This document shows, piece by piece, positions 9,853 through 18,425 of a DNA stretch of 64,000 nt. The notes beneath the pieces are model-generated. The model saw nothing but the letters and a program-made list of their open reading frames with translations, had not been told where the DNA came from and searched no databases. Source of the stretch: Hyphomicrobiales bacterium (GTDB lineage Bacteria > Pseudomonadota > Alphaproteobacteria > Rhizobiales > Rhizobiaceae); assembly GCA_900467185.1 (NCBI GenBank), contig UBPA01000020.1, positions 186,001 to 250,000 of the forward strand, written 5' to 3'. Every line of letters starts with the position of its first letter. Within the stretch, counting starts at the first letter, position 1. Made by a program: the position numbers and the translations under genes.

Positions 9853-10098
9853 CTACGCTTTGTCCTCAACGACGGCTTCGGGGCGATCTCCGCCGCTTGC
9901 ATGTTCGTCATGCCATTGGCCGAAAGCATCCTGGAAGCTGATCTCCTCGTCCGATCCACCGACCTGCTGCTCGGCGGCTGCGGCCTTGGCCGCGTGCAGG
10001 GCATGCTGGTGCGTCGGAAAGCTTTCGGAAAACACGTCACCGACCTTGTAGGCCCATCCACCGTCGTGCTCGACGATCCCGTAAACGACCTTGACCAT
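9853..10098 (-). CDS. DUF2188-like small protein
   Basis: The product is 81 residues. Its N-terminal half (YGIVEHDGGWAYKVGDVFS, then SFPTHQHALHAAKAAAAEQ) resembles DUF2188: a short beta-hairpin containing a Gly-Gly-Trp, followed by a helix. The C-terminal half is acidic and low-complexity. AGGGAGA precedes ATG 10098. Members are common small rhizobial proteins of unknown role. It is a single-gene unit, convergent with nothing close, and ends in a strong hairpin. Confidence 0.8.
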   Translation of the reverse strand: MVKVVYGIVEHDGGWAYKVGDVFSESFPTHQHALHAAKAAAAEQQVGGSDEEISFQDAFGQWHDEHASGGDRPEAVVEDKA

Positions 10099-10261
10099 GC
10101 TTGTCTCCCTATCCTGTCGTTGTGCGGCTCATAGCCTGAGGTGGTAACGGGCGACGAGCGGCGATCGTTCCAAAGAGGCGAGACAGCACGCTCTTGCAGC
10201 AGCAGAGGATCCTGCTAGCAATGGCGTCTCGATGCATGGCGAAAGACGGGGGAGGGAGACG

Positions 10262-11380
10262 ATGCGACATCTTGGCGGAGATCGCTTTGGCGGGCAGGTC
10301 GGTTTTGTGGCGCTCGCCGCGGTGATGATCCCGCTGGCGTCTTCTCCGGTGCGGGCGCAACAGGCACCGATCGATGTCACCTTCGTTTTCGCCACCGATG
10401 TTCATGCCTGCCGTATGGCCGAAGGCCTGTCGCCGGATTGCGAGCAGGAGGGCAAGACGGATGCCGCGCTTCTGCGGCATATCCGGGCGCTGAACGCTCT
10501 TCCCACGCAGGTCTGGCCCACGATTGTTGCGGGAGCGTCGAGCGGCCTTTCGGCCGCCGGCCGGCCGCTCGGCGACCCTGCCGGTCTCGTCATGGGCGGC
10601 GATATCACCGACGATGGCGGCGGGCAGGTGGCGGTGCCGGGCGAGGGGTGGCAGCTGCGCCAGTTCAGCCAGCGCTATGCGCAGGGCACGGACGCGCAGC
10701 ACGTGCATATGCCGGTCTATGTCGGACTTGGAAATCACGATCTCGACCAGGACGGCCCGCCGAGCCATCCGGACTGGTACCGGCGGGAGCTTCGCGACTA
10801 TGTCGAGGTCAATCACCGTCCGAGTGTCTTCTTCACGCCCTCCCTTCCTGCCGACAATTACGATGTCGATTCGGACAACTATTCCTGGAACTGGGGCCGG
10901 TTGCATCTCGTGCAGCTCCAGCGCTTCGGCGGCGACGATCGCAAGGGCGCCGTCAGTGGGCTCGACTGGCTGAAAAAGGATCTCGCAACGGCGGCGGCGG
11001 ATGGCCGCCCGGTCGTGCTGTTCCAGCACTACGGATGGGACAGCTTTTCGATCGAGCGCTGGGACGCCGGCCACGAGACCTTCGACGACCAGGGAAGCGG
11101 CGATCCGCACTGGTGGAGCGAAGCCGAACGTTCCGCCCTTCTGGAGGTCCTCAAGGGCTACAATGTCATCGGCATCTTCCACGGGCACGAGCACGACACG
11201 CCGATGGCCTACAAGGCCGGCGGCCTCGACGTCTTCAAGCCGAAAGCGGCCTTCAAAGGCGGCTTCGCGGTCGTGAGGGTGACCGATACGGCCATGGATG
11301 TGGTTCTGGGGGAAGCGTCGGACGATCAGGGTGGCGTAACGTTCACGACCGCCGTCTCGAAAAGCCTCGCCGGCAAGTAG
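10262..11380 (+). CDS. Secreted calcineurin-like metallophosphoesterase
   Basis: The precursor is 372 residues with a signal peptide (hydrophobic segment GFVALAAVMIPLASSPVRAQQ, probable cleavage after Ala near residue 32). The five-block metallophosphoesterase signature is present: FATDVHAC (D-x-H), GGDITDDGGG, GLGNHDLDQ, QHYGWD and GIFHGHEHDT. It is expected to bind two metal ions and hydrolyse phosphoesters in the periplasm; the substrate is unknown. I chose ATG 10262 because GGAGGGAG precedes it; the in-frame ATG at 10232 would overlap that site. Convergent with the DUF606 pair, with only 12 bp between stops. Confidence 0.92.
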   Translation: MRHLGGDRFGGQVGFVALAAVMIPLASSPVRAQQAPIDVTFVFATDVHACRMAEGLSPDCEQEGKTDAALLRHIRALNALPTQVWPTIVAGASSGLSAAGRPLGDPAGLVMGGDITDDGGGQVAVPGEGWQLRQFSQRYAQGTDAQHVHMPVYVGLGNHDLDQDGPPSHPDWYRRELRDYVEVNHRPSVFFTPSLPADNYDVDSDNYSWNWGRLHLVQLQRFGGDDRKGAVSGLDWLKKDLATAAADGRPVVLFQHYGWDSFSIERWDAGHETFDDQGSGDPHWWSEAERSALLEVLKGYNVIGIFHGHEHDTPMAYKAGGLDVFKPKAAFKGGFAVVRVTDTAMDVVLGEASDDQGGVTFTTAVSKSLAGK

Positions 11381-11392
11381 CGGGAGCGGCCT

Positions 11393-11821
11393 TCACGCCC
11401 TGCGCTTGCCTTGGGATAGCCCGATGCCGGCCAGCACCAGGACGACGCCAAGCGCCGTTGGCCCGAGCGCCGTCGGCACCGACAGAGCGAGGTCGAGAAC
11501 GACCCCCGACACCATCTGTCCGCCGATCATCATCAGCGCGGTATTGACGGCGCCGATGCGGGCGATGACCCAGCTGCCCGCAGCGACGAAGACGACGCCG
11601 ATCGGCCCGCCGAGATAATCGTACCAAGGCACCTGCGCCGCGCCGGCCGGCAGCATGTCGCCGAGGATGAGGCCGAGAACCGTCAGGGCGGCAAAGCCGA
11701 CGATGTGGTTCCAGAAGGAGGCGATCAGCGGAGAGGTCGAGAGGCTGAGACGCCCATTGATCTGGCGGCTGATGCCGATGAGGATGCCCGCCGAGCAGGC
11801 AAGAAGGATCGCGACGATCAT
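11393..11821 (-). CDS. DUF606/YdcZ-family membrane protein (second of pair)
   Basis: This 142-residue protein is almost entirely hydrophobic, with five predicted helices (GILIGISRQINGRLS, IASFWNHIVGFAALTVLGLI, GVVFVAAGSWVIARIG, the MIGGQMVSGVVLDL segment, and a terminal LGVVLVLAGIGL). This is the DUF606 architecture, a five-helix half of a DMT-type transporter. Its ATG overlaps the TGA of the upstream gene (ATGA), so the two are translationally coupled and probably form a heteromeric transporter. The substrate is unknown. Confidence 0.85.
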   Translation of the reverse strand: MIVAILLACSAGILIGISRQINGRLSLSTSPLIASFWNHIVGFAALTVLGLILGDMLPAGAAQVPWYDYLGGPIGVVFVAAGSWVIARIGAVNTALMMIGGQMVSGVVLDLALSVPTALGPTALGVVLVLAGIGLSQGKRRA

Positions 11822-12306
11822 GCGGCACTCCGGCCTTCCAAGATGATGAGCGCACTTCCCGCCAGAATGAGGGCGAGCGCCGCAAGATTGCGAACCGTCA
11901 GCCGCCGCTTCGCCAGCCCGAACAGGCCCCAGTGATCCGCCGCCAGACTGAAGATCGCCTGTCCCGACAGGCCGAGCGCCAGCGTGCCGGCAAGGGCCAG
12001 CGGCGAGTTCACGGCGGTGGAGGTCAGCATCACCGTTGCAGCACCGGAGATGCCGCCGAGATAGGCCCAGATCGGCGCTGGAGGCCGTGCGGCCGGAGCC
12101 TCCCGTCCGCGCCTGTAGAGAAGCGCAAGGAAGACGAGGGCGGCGATCGTGCCGGTGCCGTGCGCCGTCCAGGAGGAGAAGAGCGGGTTGCCGTAGCGGG
12201 CGAGTTCGCCATTGAAATGCACCATCAGCGTCAGCAATCCGCCGGTCGCGAAGGCGGCAAGGAAGACGAGAGGACGCGCGCTGTCGATGGGTGTGCTGGA
12301 GGTCAT
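11818..12306 (-). CDS. DUF606/YdcZ-family membrane protein (first of pair)
   Basis: The product is 162 residues with five hydrophobic helices. The first holds the family pattern GGLLTLMVHFNGELARYG, comparable with the INGRLS segment of its partner, followed by SSWTAHGTGTIAALVFLALL and a WAYLGGISGAATVMLTSTAV segment. It is longer than its partner at the N-terminus. The two overlap by 4 bp and are probably expressed and assembled together. DUF606 pairs are classed with the drug/metabolite transporter superfamily. The export role is inference. Confidence 0.85.
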   Translation of the reverse strand: MTSSTPIDSARPLVFLAAFATGGLLTLMVHFNGELARYGNPLFSSWTAHGTGTIAALVFLALLYRRGREAPAARPPAPIWAYLGGISGAATVMLTSTAVNSPLALAGTLALGLSGQAIFSLAADHWGLFGLAKRRLTVRNLAALALILAGSALIILEGRSAA

Positions 12307-12395
12307 GACGGTTCCGGGGAGGCGATGTGGATGCCTTATACGTCTGCGATCCCTCAGAGTCGCGCAAGCCCGATCATCGCAATTCCAGTTTCCAA

Positions 12396-12436
12396 GAAAA
12401 ACACAAAAGGCCGCCCGCAGGATACTGCGGACGACC
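12396..12436 (-). terminator. Rho-independent terminator of wrbA
   Basis: On the minus strand GGTCGTCCGCAG-tatc-CTGCGGGCGGCC forms a 12-bp stem (two G-T wobbles) with a 4-nt loop, followed directly by TTTTGTGTTTTT. It begins 30 bp past the wrbA stop and is a textbook intrinsic terminator. Confidence 0.88.
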
Positions 12437-12465
12437 TTCGCATGGCCTTGGGAGGCTGCCTTGGA

Positions 12466-13065
12466 TCAGGCCGTCAGCTTGGCCGCGATCTTGGCGACGT
12501 GAGCGCCCTGGAAGCGTGCGCCTTCGAGTTCGACCTCGGAGGGCATCCGCGAGCCGTCGCCGCCGGTGATCGTCGACGCGCCATACGGCGTGCCGCCCTT
12601 GATTTCCTCAAGGCCCATCTGGCCCTGGAAGGCATAGGGCAGGCCGACGACGACCATGCCGTGATGCAGAAGAGTGGGGATGAAGGAGAGAAGCGTCGAT
12701 TCCTGGCCGCCATGCTGCGTGGCGGAGGAGGTGAAGGCCGAGCCCACCTTGCCGACCAGCGCGCCGGAGAACCACAGGCCGCCTGTCTGGTCGATGAAGT
12801 TGCGCATCTGCGAGGCGAAGCCGCCATAACGGGTCCCGCAGCCGAAGATGATCGCGTCGTAATCGGCCAGTTCCGCTGCCGTTGCAATCGGTGCGGCCTG
12901 ATCCATCTTGTAGTGCGATGCCTTGGCGACATCATCGGGCACGAGTTCCGGCACGCGCTTTACGACGACGTCGGCGCCTTCTGCCTTCGCGCCTTCCGCG
13001 ACCGCATAGGCCATGGCTTCGATGTGACCATAGGCCGAGTAGTAGAGAACCAGAACTTTTGCCAT
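12466..13065 (-). CDS. wrbA: NAD(P)H:quinone oxidoreductase, WrbA type
   Basis: The enzyme is a 199-residue FMN-dependent flavodoxin-like quinone reductase that performs two-electron reduction of quinones and so limits semiquinone redox cycling. The N-terminal FMN phosphate loop ([16 protein letters not shown]), [22 protein letters not shown] and the [15 protein letters not shown] segment are WrbA signatures. The length matches the family (about 198). ATG 13065 follows GGAGATC. It shares a 152-bp divergent promoter region with the CinA-like gene and ends in a strong intrinsic terminator, so it is monocistronic. Confidence 0.95.
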   Translation of the reverse strand: MAKVLVLYYSAYGHIEAMAYAVAEGAKAEGADVVVKRVPELVPDDVAKASHYKMDQAAPIATAAELADYDAIIFGCGTRYGGFASQMRNFIDQTGGLWFSGALVGKVGSAFTSSATQHGGQESTLLSFIPTLLHHGMVVVGLPYAFQGQMGLEEIKGGTPYGASTITGGDGSRMPSEVELEGARFQGAHVAKIAAKLTA

Positions 13066-13170
13066 CGTGATCTCCTCAAGGATGGGCGTCATTGCGTCGC
13101 CCGCTTTACCACGTCGGGCGGGCGCTGTCAGAAACGCATGGGATAACAGACTGTTCACTAATATTGACAA

Positions 13171-13195
13171 GGCATCGTTCGCGATAAACGATGCC
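13171..13195. promoter_or_regulatory. Perfect 9-bp inverted repeat upstream of cinA-like gene
   Basis: GGCATCGTT-cgcgata-AACGATGCC is a perfect 9-bp inverted repeat with a 7-bp spacer. It begins 2 bp after a TTGACA (13164-13169) and ends 22 bp before the CinA-like start, so it overlaps the expected promoter or 5' leader. It could be an operator or an RNA hairpin. No regulator can be named. Confidence 0.45.
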
Positions 13196-13217
13196 CGCTT
13201 TGACAAGGACATGCACG

Positions 13218-13970
13218 ATGACCACGGACACGATCGTAACGGCTGCCATGCTGGCCATCGGCGACGAGCTTCTCTCCGGCCGGACCAAGGACAAGAACAT
13301 CGGTCATCTCGCCGACCTTCTGACGATCTCCGGTATAGACCTGAAGGAGGTGCGGATCGTCGCCGATGACGAGGAGGCGATCGTTGCCGCCTTGAACGGG
13401 CTTCGCGGGCAGTATGATTACGTCTTCACATCCGGCGGCATCGGTCCGACGCATGACGACATCACGGCCGATGCGGTCTCGCGCGCCTTCGGCGTCGAAT
13501 GCATCCACGATCCGGAAGCCATGACGCTGCTCGGCGACATGTATGCCCGCCGCAACATGGAGTTCACCGAGGCCCGCCGTCGCATGGCGCGCATGCCGAA
13601 CGGGTCGACGCACATCCCGAATGCCGTCTCCACGGCACCGGGCTTCGTCATCGGCAATGTCCATGTCATGGCCGGCGTGCCGCAGGTGTTCCAGGCGATG
13701 CTCGAAGCCGTGCTGCCAACCCTGAAGACGGGTGCCACAGTGATCTCCCGCTCCGTCCAGTCGCCGTTCGGCGAAGGCGACATCGGCGGCCCCCTGGGCG
13801 AGGTCCAGAAGGCCCATCCGCAAACGAGCATCGGCTCCTACCCGAAGTTCGACGGCACGTCCTTCTCGACCGAACTCGTCATCCGCGCCCGCGACGAGGC
13901 CATTCTGGCTGCGGCGGAAGCCGACGTGAGGGCAATGCTGGACGGCATCGCCGCGAGCCGGCGGACGTAG
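13218..13970 (+). CDS. CinA/MoaB-like molybdopterin-binding domain protein
   Basis: The product is 250 residues containing the MoCF-binding (MoaB/MogA-like) domain: [22 protein letters not shown] at the N-terminus and [22 protein letters not shown] with the GGIGPTHDD nucleotide/cofactor loop. This is the N-terminal module of CinA; the C-terminal nicotinamide-nucleotide deamidase domain is absent, as in the stand-alone rhizobial form. I chose ATG 13218 (AAGGA 8 bp upstream) over the in-frame ATG 13191, which lies within the inverted repeat. The function may be pyrophosphatase or cofactor-related and is not certain. Confidence 0.85.
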   Translation: MTTDTIVTAAMLAIGDELLSGRTKDKNIGHLADLLTISGIDLKEVRIVADDEEAIVAALNGLRGQYDYVFTSGGIGPTHDDITADAVSRAFGVECIHDPEAMTLLGDMYARRNMEFTEARRRMARMPNGSTHIPNAVSTAPGFVIGNVHVMAGVPQVFQAMLEAVLPTLKTGATVISRSVQSPFGEGDIGGPLGEVQKAHPQTSIGSYPKFDGTSFSTELVIRARDEAILAAAEADVRAMLDGIAASRRT

Positions 13971-13987
13971 GTCTCTCCATGGCGAAC

Positions 13988-14031
13988 GCATTGTCCGACG
14001 GGGAAGCGGAGACGCTTCGCCTGGACAATGC
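13988..14031. terminator. Bidirectional hairpin between convergent genes
   Basis: GCATTGTCC pairs perfectly with GGACAATGC (9 bp), and inside it GAAGCG-gaga-CGCTTC forms a second stem. It lies exactly between the stop of the CinA-like gene and the stop of the convergent HAD gene, so it probably terminates both. Confidence 0.6.
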
Positions 14032-14775
14032 CTAGCCCATCGTTGCAAGGATTCCGGGCACGGAGGAGAGATCCGCCGCCTGAAAGAACCGCGGATCGCC
14101 CTCGGGCGTCTCCGCATGCTCGTGGATCCATGTCAGGTCGTGCGGAATGAAGATGGCGGAGGCGCCCGCGCCGAGCGCCGGCAGGATATCGGATTTCAGC
14201 GAATTTCCGATCATGACGCAGCGGCCGGGCTCCGTGCCGTGCCGGGCGAAGATGCCGCGATAGATGCCGTCCGTCTTGTCGCTGACGATCTCGATGCCGT
14301 CGAAGAACGGCCCAAGGCCGGATGCGGCGAGCTTGCGCTCCTGATCGAACAGGTCGCCCTTGGTGATCAGGACCAGCCTGTACCGGCCGGAGAGCGCTTC
14401 CAGCGTTTCGCGCGCCGACGGCAGGAGGTCCACCGGGTGGCGCAGCATCTCGCGGCCAATCTCCAGAATGCGGGCGACGACATGGCCTGGCAGCGCGCCG
14501 TCGGTGAGTTCGAGCGCCGTCTCGATCATCGACAGGGTAAATCCCTTGATGCCGAAGCCGTAGAGCGCGAGGTTGCGCCGCTCTGCCGCCAGCAGGCGCT
14601 CCGACAGAAGCGCTGCCTCACAGTGATCCGCAAGCAGGGCGGCGAAAGCCTCTTCCGTCAGGCGGTAGAACTGCTCGTTCTGCCACAGCGTATCGTCGGC
14701 GTCGAACCCGACGAGCAGCGGGCCTGTCTCCGGCAGCGGCGGAGTCGCCCCTGTTGTCTCCGACCAGTGCGTCAC
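14032..14775 (-). CDS. HAD-superfamily hydrolase
   Basis: The product is 247 residues. Motif I is VGFDADDTLW (nucleophile DxD), motif II sits in LVLITKGD, and motifs III/IV are seen around KLAASGLG and CVMIGNSLKSDILPALGAGA. The all-helical cap lies between motif I and II (FYRLTEEAFAALL onward), typical of class C1 HAD phosphatases. The GTG start at 14775 overlaps the TGA of the upstream exported-protein gene (GTGA), which decides the start and implies coupling. The substrate is unknown, possibly a small phosphorylated metabolite. Confidence 0.88.
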   Translation of the reverse strand: MTHWSETTGATPPLPETGPLLVGFDADDTLWQNEQFYRLTEEAFAALLADHCEAALLSERLLAAERRNLALYGFGIKGFTLSMIETALELTDGALPGHVVARILEIGREMLRHPVDLLPSARETLEALSGRYRLVLITKGDLFDQERKLAASGLGPFFDGIEIVSDKTDGIYRGIFARHGTEPGRCVMIGNSLKSDILPALGAGASAIFIPHDLTWIHEHAETPEGDPRFFQAADLSSVPGILATMG

Positions 14776-15374
14776 GGCGCAACCGCGATGGCGAAGGGCA
14801 GATCGACCGACGCTGTCTTGCCCGAATTCGTATCGTTCAGGTGGTAGCGCAGCACATATCTGCCGACCGGCGCCTCGCTGACATCCAGCGTCAGGGTCGC
14901 GAAGATCTCCGAATTCTTGCTGACGCCGGTGAAGGTGAAGTTCCCGAATGCCTTCTGGCTGCCGAGAACGGTGCCGCCGGCATCCAGGAGGTCGAAATCG
15001 ACCGTGAACCGTGTCTCCATCTTGGCCGGCACTTGCGCCGGCTTCCAGGTCAGCCCCACGGGTTCGATATAGGCGACGATCTTCTCGCCCGGCTTGAAGG
15101 TGCTGTCGGGGCGAGTTTCGAACATGCCGAAGCCGGACGGGTCGCCCGCGACGAAGGTCGCAGCACCCACCGCAAAGGGCAGGCTGGCCGAGAAGTCGCT
15201 GACGGCATCCCGGATGGCGGCGCGGGCACCGGCAGCATCGCCGGAGGCGGCCATCTGTTCGGCGCGCGTGGCGGCATCCGCCAATGGCCCGGCGACGGCC
15301 GTGCCGACCGGCAGGACACCCAAGACCAGAACCGCAAGACCGAACGCTCGCGTCGTATTGAAGATCGACTGCAT
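14772..15374 (-). CDS. Exported hypothetical protein upstream of HAD hydrolase
   Basis: The precursor is 200 residues. A signal peptide is clear (GLAVLVLGVLPVGTAVAG, cleavage probably after AVA). The mature part begins with an Ala-rich helix and continues as a beta-rich domain (KIVAYIEPVGLTWKP, METRFTVDFDLLDAGG, PVGRYVLRYHLNDTNSGK) that looks like an immunoglobulin-like or carbohydrate-binding sandwich. I do not recognise a named family. ATG 15374 follows GGGGGAA. The 4-bp overlap with the HAD gene suggests a two-gene operon. Confidence 0.8.
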   Translation of the reverse strand: MQSIFNTTRAFGLAVLVLGVLPVGTAVAGPLADAATRAEQMAASGDAAGARAAIRDAVSDFSASLPFAVGAATFVAGDPSGFGMFETRPDSTFKPGEKIVAYIEPVGLTWKPAQVPAKMETRFTVDFDLLDAGGTVLGSQKAFGNFTFTGVSKNSEIFATLTLDVSEAPVGRYVLRYHLNDTNSGKTASVDLPFAIAVAP

Positions 15375-15607
15375 TTCCCCCACCCTCCCAAAGCGTCGGC
15401 TGTGGCATCGTCCACCCGATACCACCCGGCATAACTGCCTGACGCGGCACGAAGTTTCGCAATTTGTAGGACCGAGTCAAGCCTTGCGACGCGACCTTTC
15501 CGCCGCATGGCATCCGCGCGCGGTCTGTGGCATAGCATGCTGCACGCAGACGGGCGTCGTCGGCCGGGATTCCATCGTGAGGCGCCGGGAACAGCAAGGA
15601 CAAGACG

Positions 15608-16861
15608 ATGAGCTTCAAGCAGGATGTGGACAGGGCAGCGCTGGCGCTGCGCGACATTTTTCCGGAAACGCCCCTGCAGCTCAACGATCATCTCAGTGCC
15701 CGGTATGGCGCGAAGATCTACCTGAAGCGCGAGGATCTATCGCCCGTCCGCTCCTACAAGATCCGCGGCGCCTTCAACTTCTTCCGCAAGGCCATAGCGG
15801 CCGGCGCGCGGGACCGCGTCTTCGTCTGCGCCTCAGCTGGCAATCACGCCCAGGGCTTCGCCTTCGTCTGCCGCCATTTCGGTGTCGAAGGCATCGTGTT
15901 CATGCCCGTGACGACGCCGCAGCAGAAGATCGACAAGACGCGCATGTTCGGCGGGCCGTTCATCACCATCAAGCTCGTCGGCGATATTTTCGACCAGTGC
16001 TACAAGGCGGCGCGCGATCATGTGGAAGCGACCGGCGGCATGATGGTGCCCCCCTTCGACCACGCCGATATCGTCGAGGGGCAGGCGACCGTTGCCGCGG
16101 AGGTCGCGATCCAACTGCCCGAGGGCATCGTGCCCGATATGGTGATCATGCCGGTTGGCGGTGGCGGCCTTTCCGCCGGGATGACCGGCTATTTTGCCGG
16201 CGAGGTCGATCCGAACGGCTTCGTCTTCTGCGAGCCCGAAGGCGCGCCGAGCCTCAAGCGCAGTCTGGAAACCGGCGCCGTGGTGACGCTGGAGCAGGTC
16301 GATAATTTCGTGGACGGCGCCGCCGTCGGCCGTATCGGGGATCTCAACTTCGAACGGCTGAAGCACTTTTCGGCCAGCCAGACGCTTCTTCTGCCCGAAA
16401 ACGCGATCTGCGTGACCATCACCGAGATGCTCAACCTCGAAGGCGTCGTGCTGGAGCCGGCGGGCGCTCTCGCCATCACGGCCCTTGCCGAACTGGACGC
16501 GGCGCAGCTTGCTGGAAAGACGATCGTTGCGGTCGTTTCCGGTGGCAATTTCGACTTCGAGCGGCTGCCCGACGTCAAGGAGCGCGCGATGCGGCATCTC
16601 GGGCTGAAGAAGTATTTCATCCTGCGCATGGCGCAGCGGCCCGGCGCGTTGAAGGATTTTCTCGGCCTGCTCGGCGAGGAAGACGATATCGCCCGCTTCG
16701 AATATCTGAAGAAATCCGCGCGCAATTTCGGATCGATCCTCATCGGCATCGAGACCAAGCGTCCGGAGAACTTTCCGACGCTGATCGCAGCCTTCGATGC
16801 GGCGGGCCTGAAATATCAGGACATTACCGACAACGATATCCTGTCGAACCTCGTCATCTGA
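15608..16861 (+). CDS. ilvA: Threonine ammonia-lyase (threonine dehydratase)
   Basis: This PLP enzyme of 417 residues deaminates threonine to 2-oxobutanoate. The PLP lysine is in SPVRSYKIRGAFNF, followed by CASAGNHAQGFAF and the glycine-rich phosphate loop PVGGGGLSAGMTG. The C-terminal ~85 residues (YFILRMAQRPGALKDFLGLL and on) form a single ACT-like regulatory domain, so this is the shorter IlvA form rather than the 514-residue two-ACT type. The start at 15608 follows AGGACAAGACG. It is either biosynthetic (isoleucine) or catabolic; the ACT domain suggests allosteric control. It is monocistronic or followed by the HlyU-family gene 48 bp on. Confidence 0.93.
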   Translation: MSFKQDVDRAALALRDIFPETPLQLNDHLSARYGAKIYLKREDLSPVRSYKIRGAFNFFRKAIAAGARDRVFVCASAGNHAQGFAFVCRHFGVEGIVFMPVTTPQQKIDKTRMFGGPFITIKLVGDIFDQCYKAARDHVEATGGMMVPPFDHADIVEGQATVAAEVAIQLPEGIVPDMVIMPVGGGGLSAGMTGYFAGEVDPNGFVFCEPEGAPSLKRSLETGAVVTLEQVDNFVDGAAVGRIGDLNFERLKHFSASQTLLLPENAICVTITEMLNLEGVVLEPAGALAITALAELDAAQLAGKTIVAVVSGGNFDFERLPDVKERAMRHLGLKKYFILRMAQRPGALKDFLGLLGEEDDIARFEYLKKSARNFGSILIGIETKRPENFPTLIAAFDAAGLKYQDITDNDILSNLVI

Positions 16862-16909
16862 GCACGCGGGGACTTTGACATCGCCGGGCGGGGAGGTTAA
16901 ATCTTTCGC

Positions 16910-17224
16910 ATGGCATCGTTCTTCTCCCGTCTCTTCGGCCGCTCCTCGTCCGACACCGCTCCCGAAGCCGCCTCTGGCTCGACCGAGGCCTATGGCGATT
17001 GCCTGATCCGGGCGACGCCGATGAAGGAGGGCAGCCAGTACAGGCTGTCCGGTGTCATCGAGAAGGATGTAGGTGGGCAGAAACTGGCGCGCAGCTTCAT
17101 CCGTGCCGACATGTTCTCCTCAGCCGACGAGGCCTCGTCTGCGGCGCTGCGCAAGGCGCACCAGATCATCGACGAAAACGGCCCGTCGCTGTTTGCCGAC
17201 GGCGCCGCCGCCCGCCAGGTCTGA
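16910..17224 (+). CDS. HlyU-family small protein
   Basis: The product is 104 residues. After a short low-complexity N-terminus (FFSRLFGRSSSDTAPEA) come YGDCLIRATPMKEGSQYRLSG and QKLARSFIRADMFSSADEA, which match the compact HlyU-type fold (PF10115) found in many rhizobia. In Vibrio HlyU is a different ArsR-like activator, so the name of this family should not be taken as evidence of haemolysin control. It is convergent with the DUF1203 gene, with 4 bp between the stops. Confidence 0.78.
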   Translation: MASFFSRLFGRSSSDTAPEAASGSTEAYGDCLIRATPMKEGSQYRLSGVIEKDVGGQKLARSFIRADMFSSADEASSAALRKAHQIIDENGPSLFADGAAARQV

Positions 17225-17228
17225 TCCG

Positions 17229-17702
17229 TCAGGCCGCACGGTCGATGCGGCAGTGATAGCAATTGTTGCGCGACGAGCGCACATGCACATAGGCCATCTC
17301 CGGCCGCTTCAGAATGTCCTCCGCTCGGTCCATGATGTCAGCCGTCAACGTCACCGCGCCGGAGCCGTAAACGATCCGGTCCGCGTGATCGTAGCCTCTC
17401 ACGATATAATCCGGACTGTTGAGGATCGGCGGCAGGCATTCCTCCGCGGCGTAGCGCGGGCAGGGCTCGGCGTGCAGAAAGATCGGCCCGGTCTCCGCAA
17501 AGGCTTGCGGCGCAGGGAACGGACGGTATGCGAAGAGCAGAGCCGGCGCGCCGCCTGCGATCGCCTCGAGGCAGTGGCGGCACGGATTGCCGTCGCCGTC
17601 CGACACGAAGCGTTCCGGCATCAGGCCGTAAGCGTCTGCCCCGCCTGTCCAGATCTGCATCGCGTCTTCGGTGGGTATGGCGGTAAAGCGGATCGTTCTC
17701 AT
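17229..17702 (-). CDS. DUF1203 domain protein
   Basis: The product is 157 residues. The conserved pattern CRHCL near the centre, LLFAYRPFP, GPIFLHAEPCPRY and the C-terminal YVHVRSSRNNCYHCRIDRA match DUF1203. The conserved Cys and His residues suggest metal or cofactor binding, but no activity is known to me. ATG 17702 follows AGGGAGACC; a TTG- or ATG-initiated longer version (to 17732) is less likely. It follows the GNAT gene by 76 bp on the same strand. Confidence 0.85.
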   Translation of the reverse strand: MRTIRFTAIPTEDAMQIWTGGADAYGLMPERFVSDGDGNPCRHCLEAIAGGAPALLFAYRPFPAPQAFAETGPIFLHAEPCPRYAAEECLPPILNSPDYIVRGYDHADRIVYGSGAVTLTADIMDRAEDILKRPEMAYVHVRSSRNNCYHCRIDRAA

Positions 17703-17778
17703 GATGGTCTCCCTGCTGGTTGCAAGGATCATGACGAAACGGACGCACCACCGACACCCGTTTCTGGACGAATGACCG

Positions 17779-18405
17779 TCAGAGTTTCCGAACGAGCTTG
17801 AGCATTTCGTCTTCGGTCAGCGGCACGAGCTGGTCTTCCCGTGTGGCGACCGGCGAGAAGCCGAATCGCTGGTAGAGCTGGATGGCGCGGGGGTGGTCGA
17901 GATTGTTCGTCTGGACCTTGACCACCTTCGGGCCATAGCTCCAACAGCCGTAGAGCGCCTGCAGCAGGAACCACTTGCCGAGACCGAGGCCAAGGGCACG
18001 CTCGAACAGGCCGAAGTGGGTCAGCTCGACCGTGTCCTGGTCCACATGCAGGACTTCGAAGAACCCGGCCGGGGCGCCGTTGACATAGAGCACCGTCACG
18101 CAATTGCGCTTGTCATGCAGAACCGCAGCCAGCGCCTCGTCGTCGAGACGCAGCCGATCGACCCAATGCCAGCGGCGGCCGACCTGCAGATAAAGAAACC
18201 GGTAGTAAGCTGGCGGGATATCCACGACGCGCATCAGCGCCGTCTGGATATTGACCGGGAACGGCAGGCTTTGTTTCGGCGCCGCCGTCATCTCCAGTTC
18301 GGTGATGTGGATCGTGGCCGGCTGCCCCGGCACCAGAGCGATCCCGGCATCCACCGGTGCGTTGGTTTCCGTCCCGTTCAAAGCGACTGCGTCTACCAAT
18401 TCCAT
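17779..18405 (-). CDS. GNAT-family N-acetyltransferase
   Basis: The product is 208 residues. The GNAT core occupies the C-terminal two thirds: VTVLYVNGAPAGFFEVLHV (beta4), LGLGLGKWFLLQAL (motif A acetyl-CoA loop, here GLGLGK), then KVVKVQTNNLDHPRAIQLYQRFGFSPV (motif B). The N-terminal ~60 residues are family-specific. It is placed 20 bp downstream of the sulfurtransferase gene and probably belongs to the cysK-alaX-sseA operon. An amino-acid or thiol substrate is a guess from context only. Confidence 0.88.
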   Translation of the reverse strand: MELVDAVALNGTETNAPVDAGIALVPGQPATIHITELEMTAAPKQSLPFPVNIQTALMRVVDIPPAYYRFLYLQVGRRWHWVDRLRLDDEALAAVLHDKRNCVTVLYVNGAPAGFFEVLHVDQDTVELTHFGLFERALGLGLGKWFLLQALYGCWSYGPKVVKVQTNNLDHPRAIQLYQRFGFSPVATREDQLVPLTEDEMLKLVRKL

Positions 18406-18425
18406 GCGTGTTCCACTCTTCCCGT

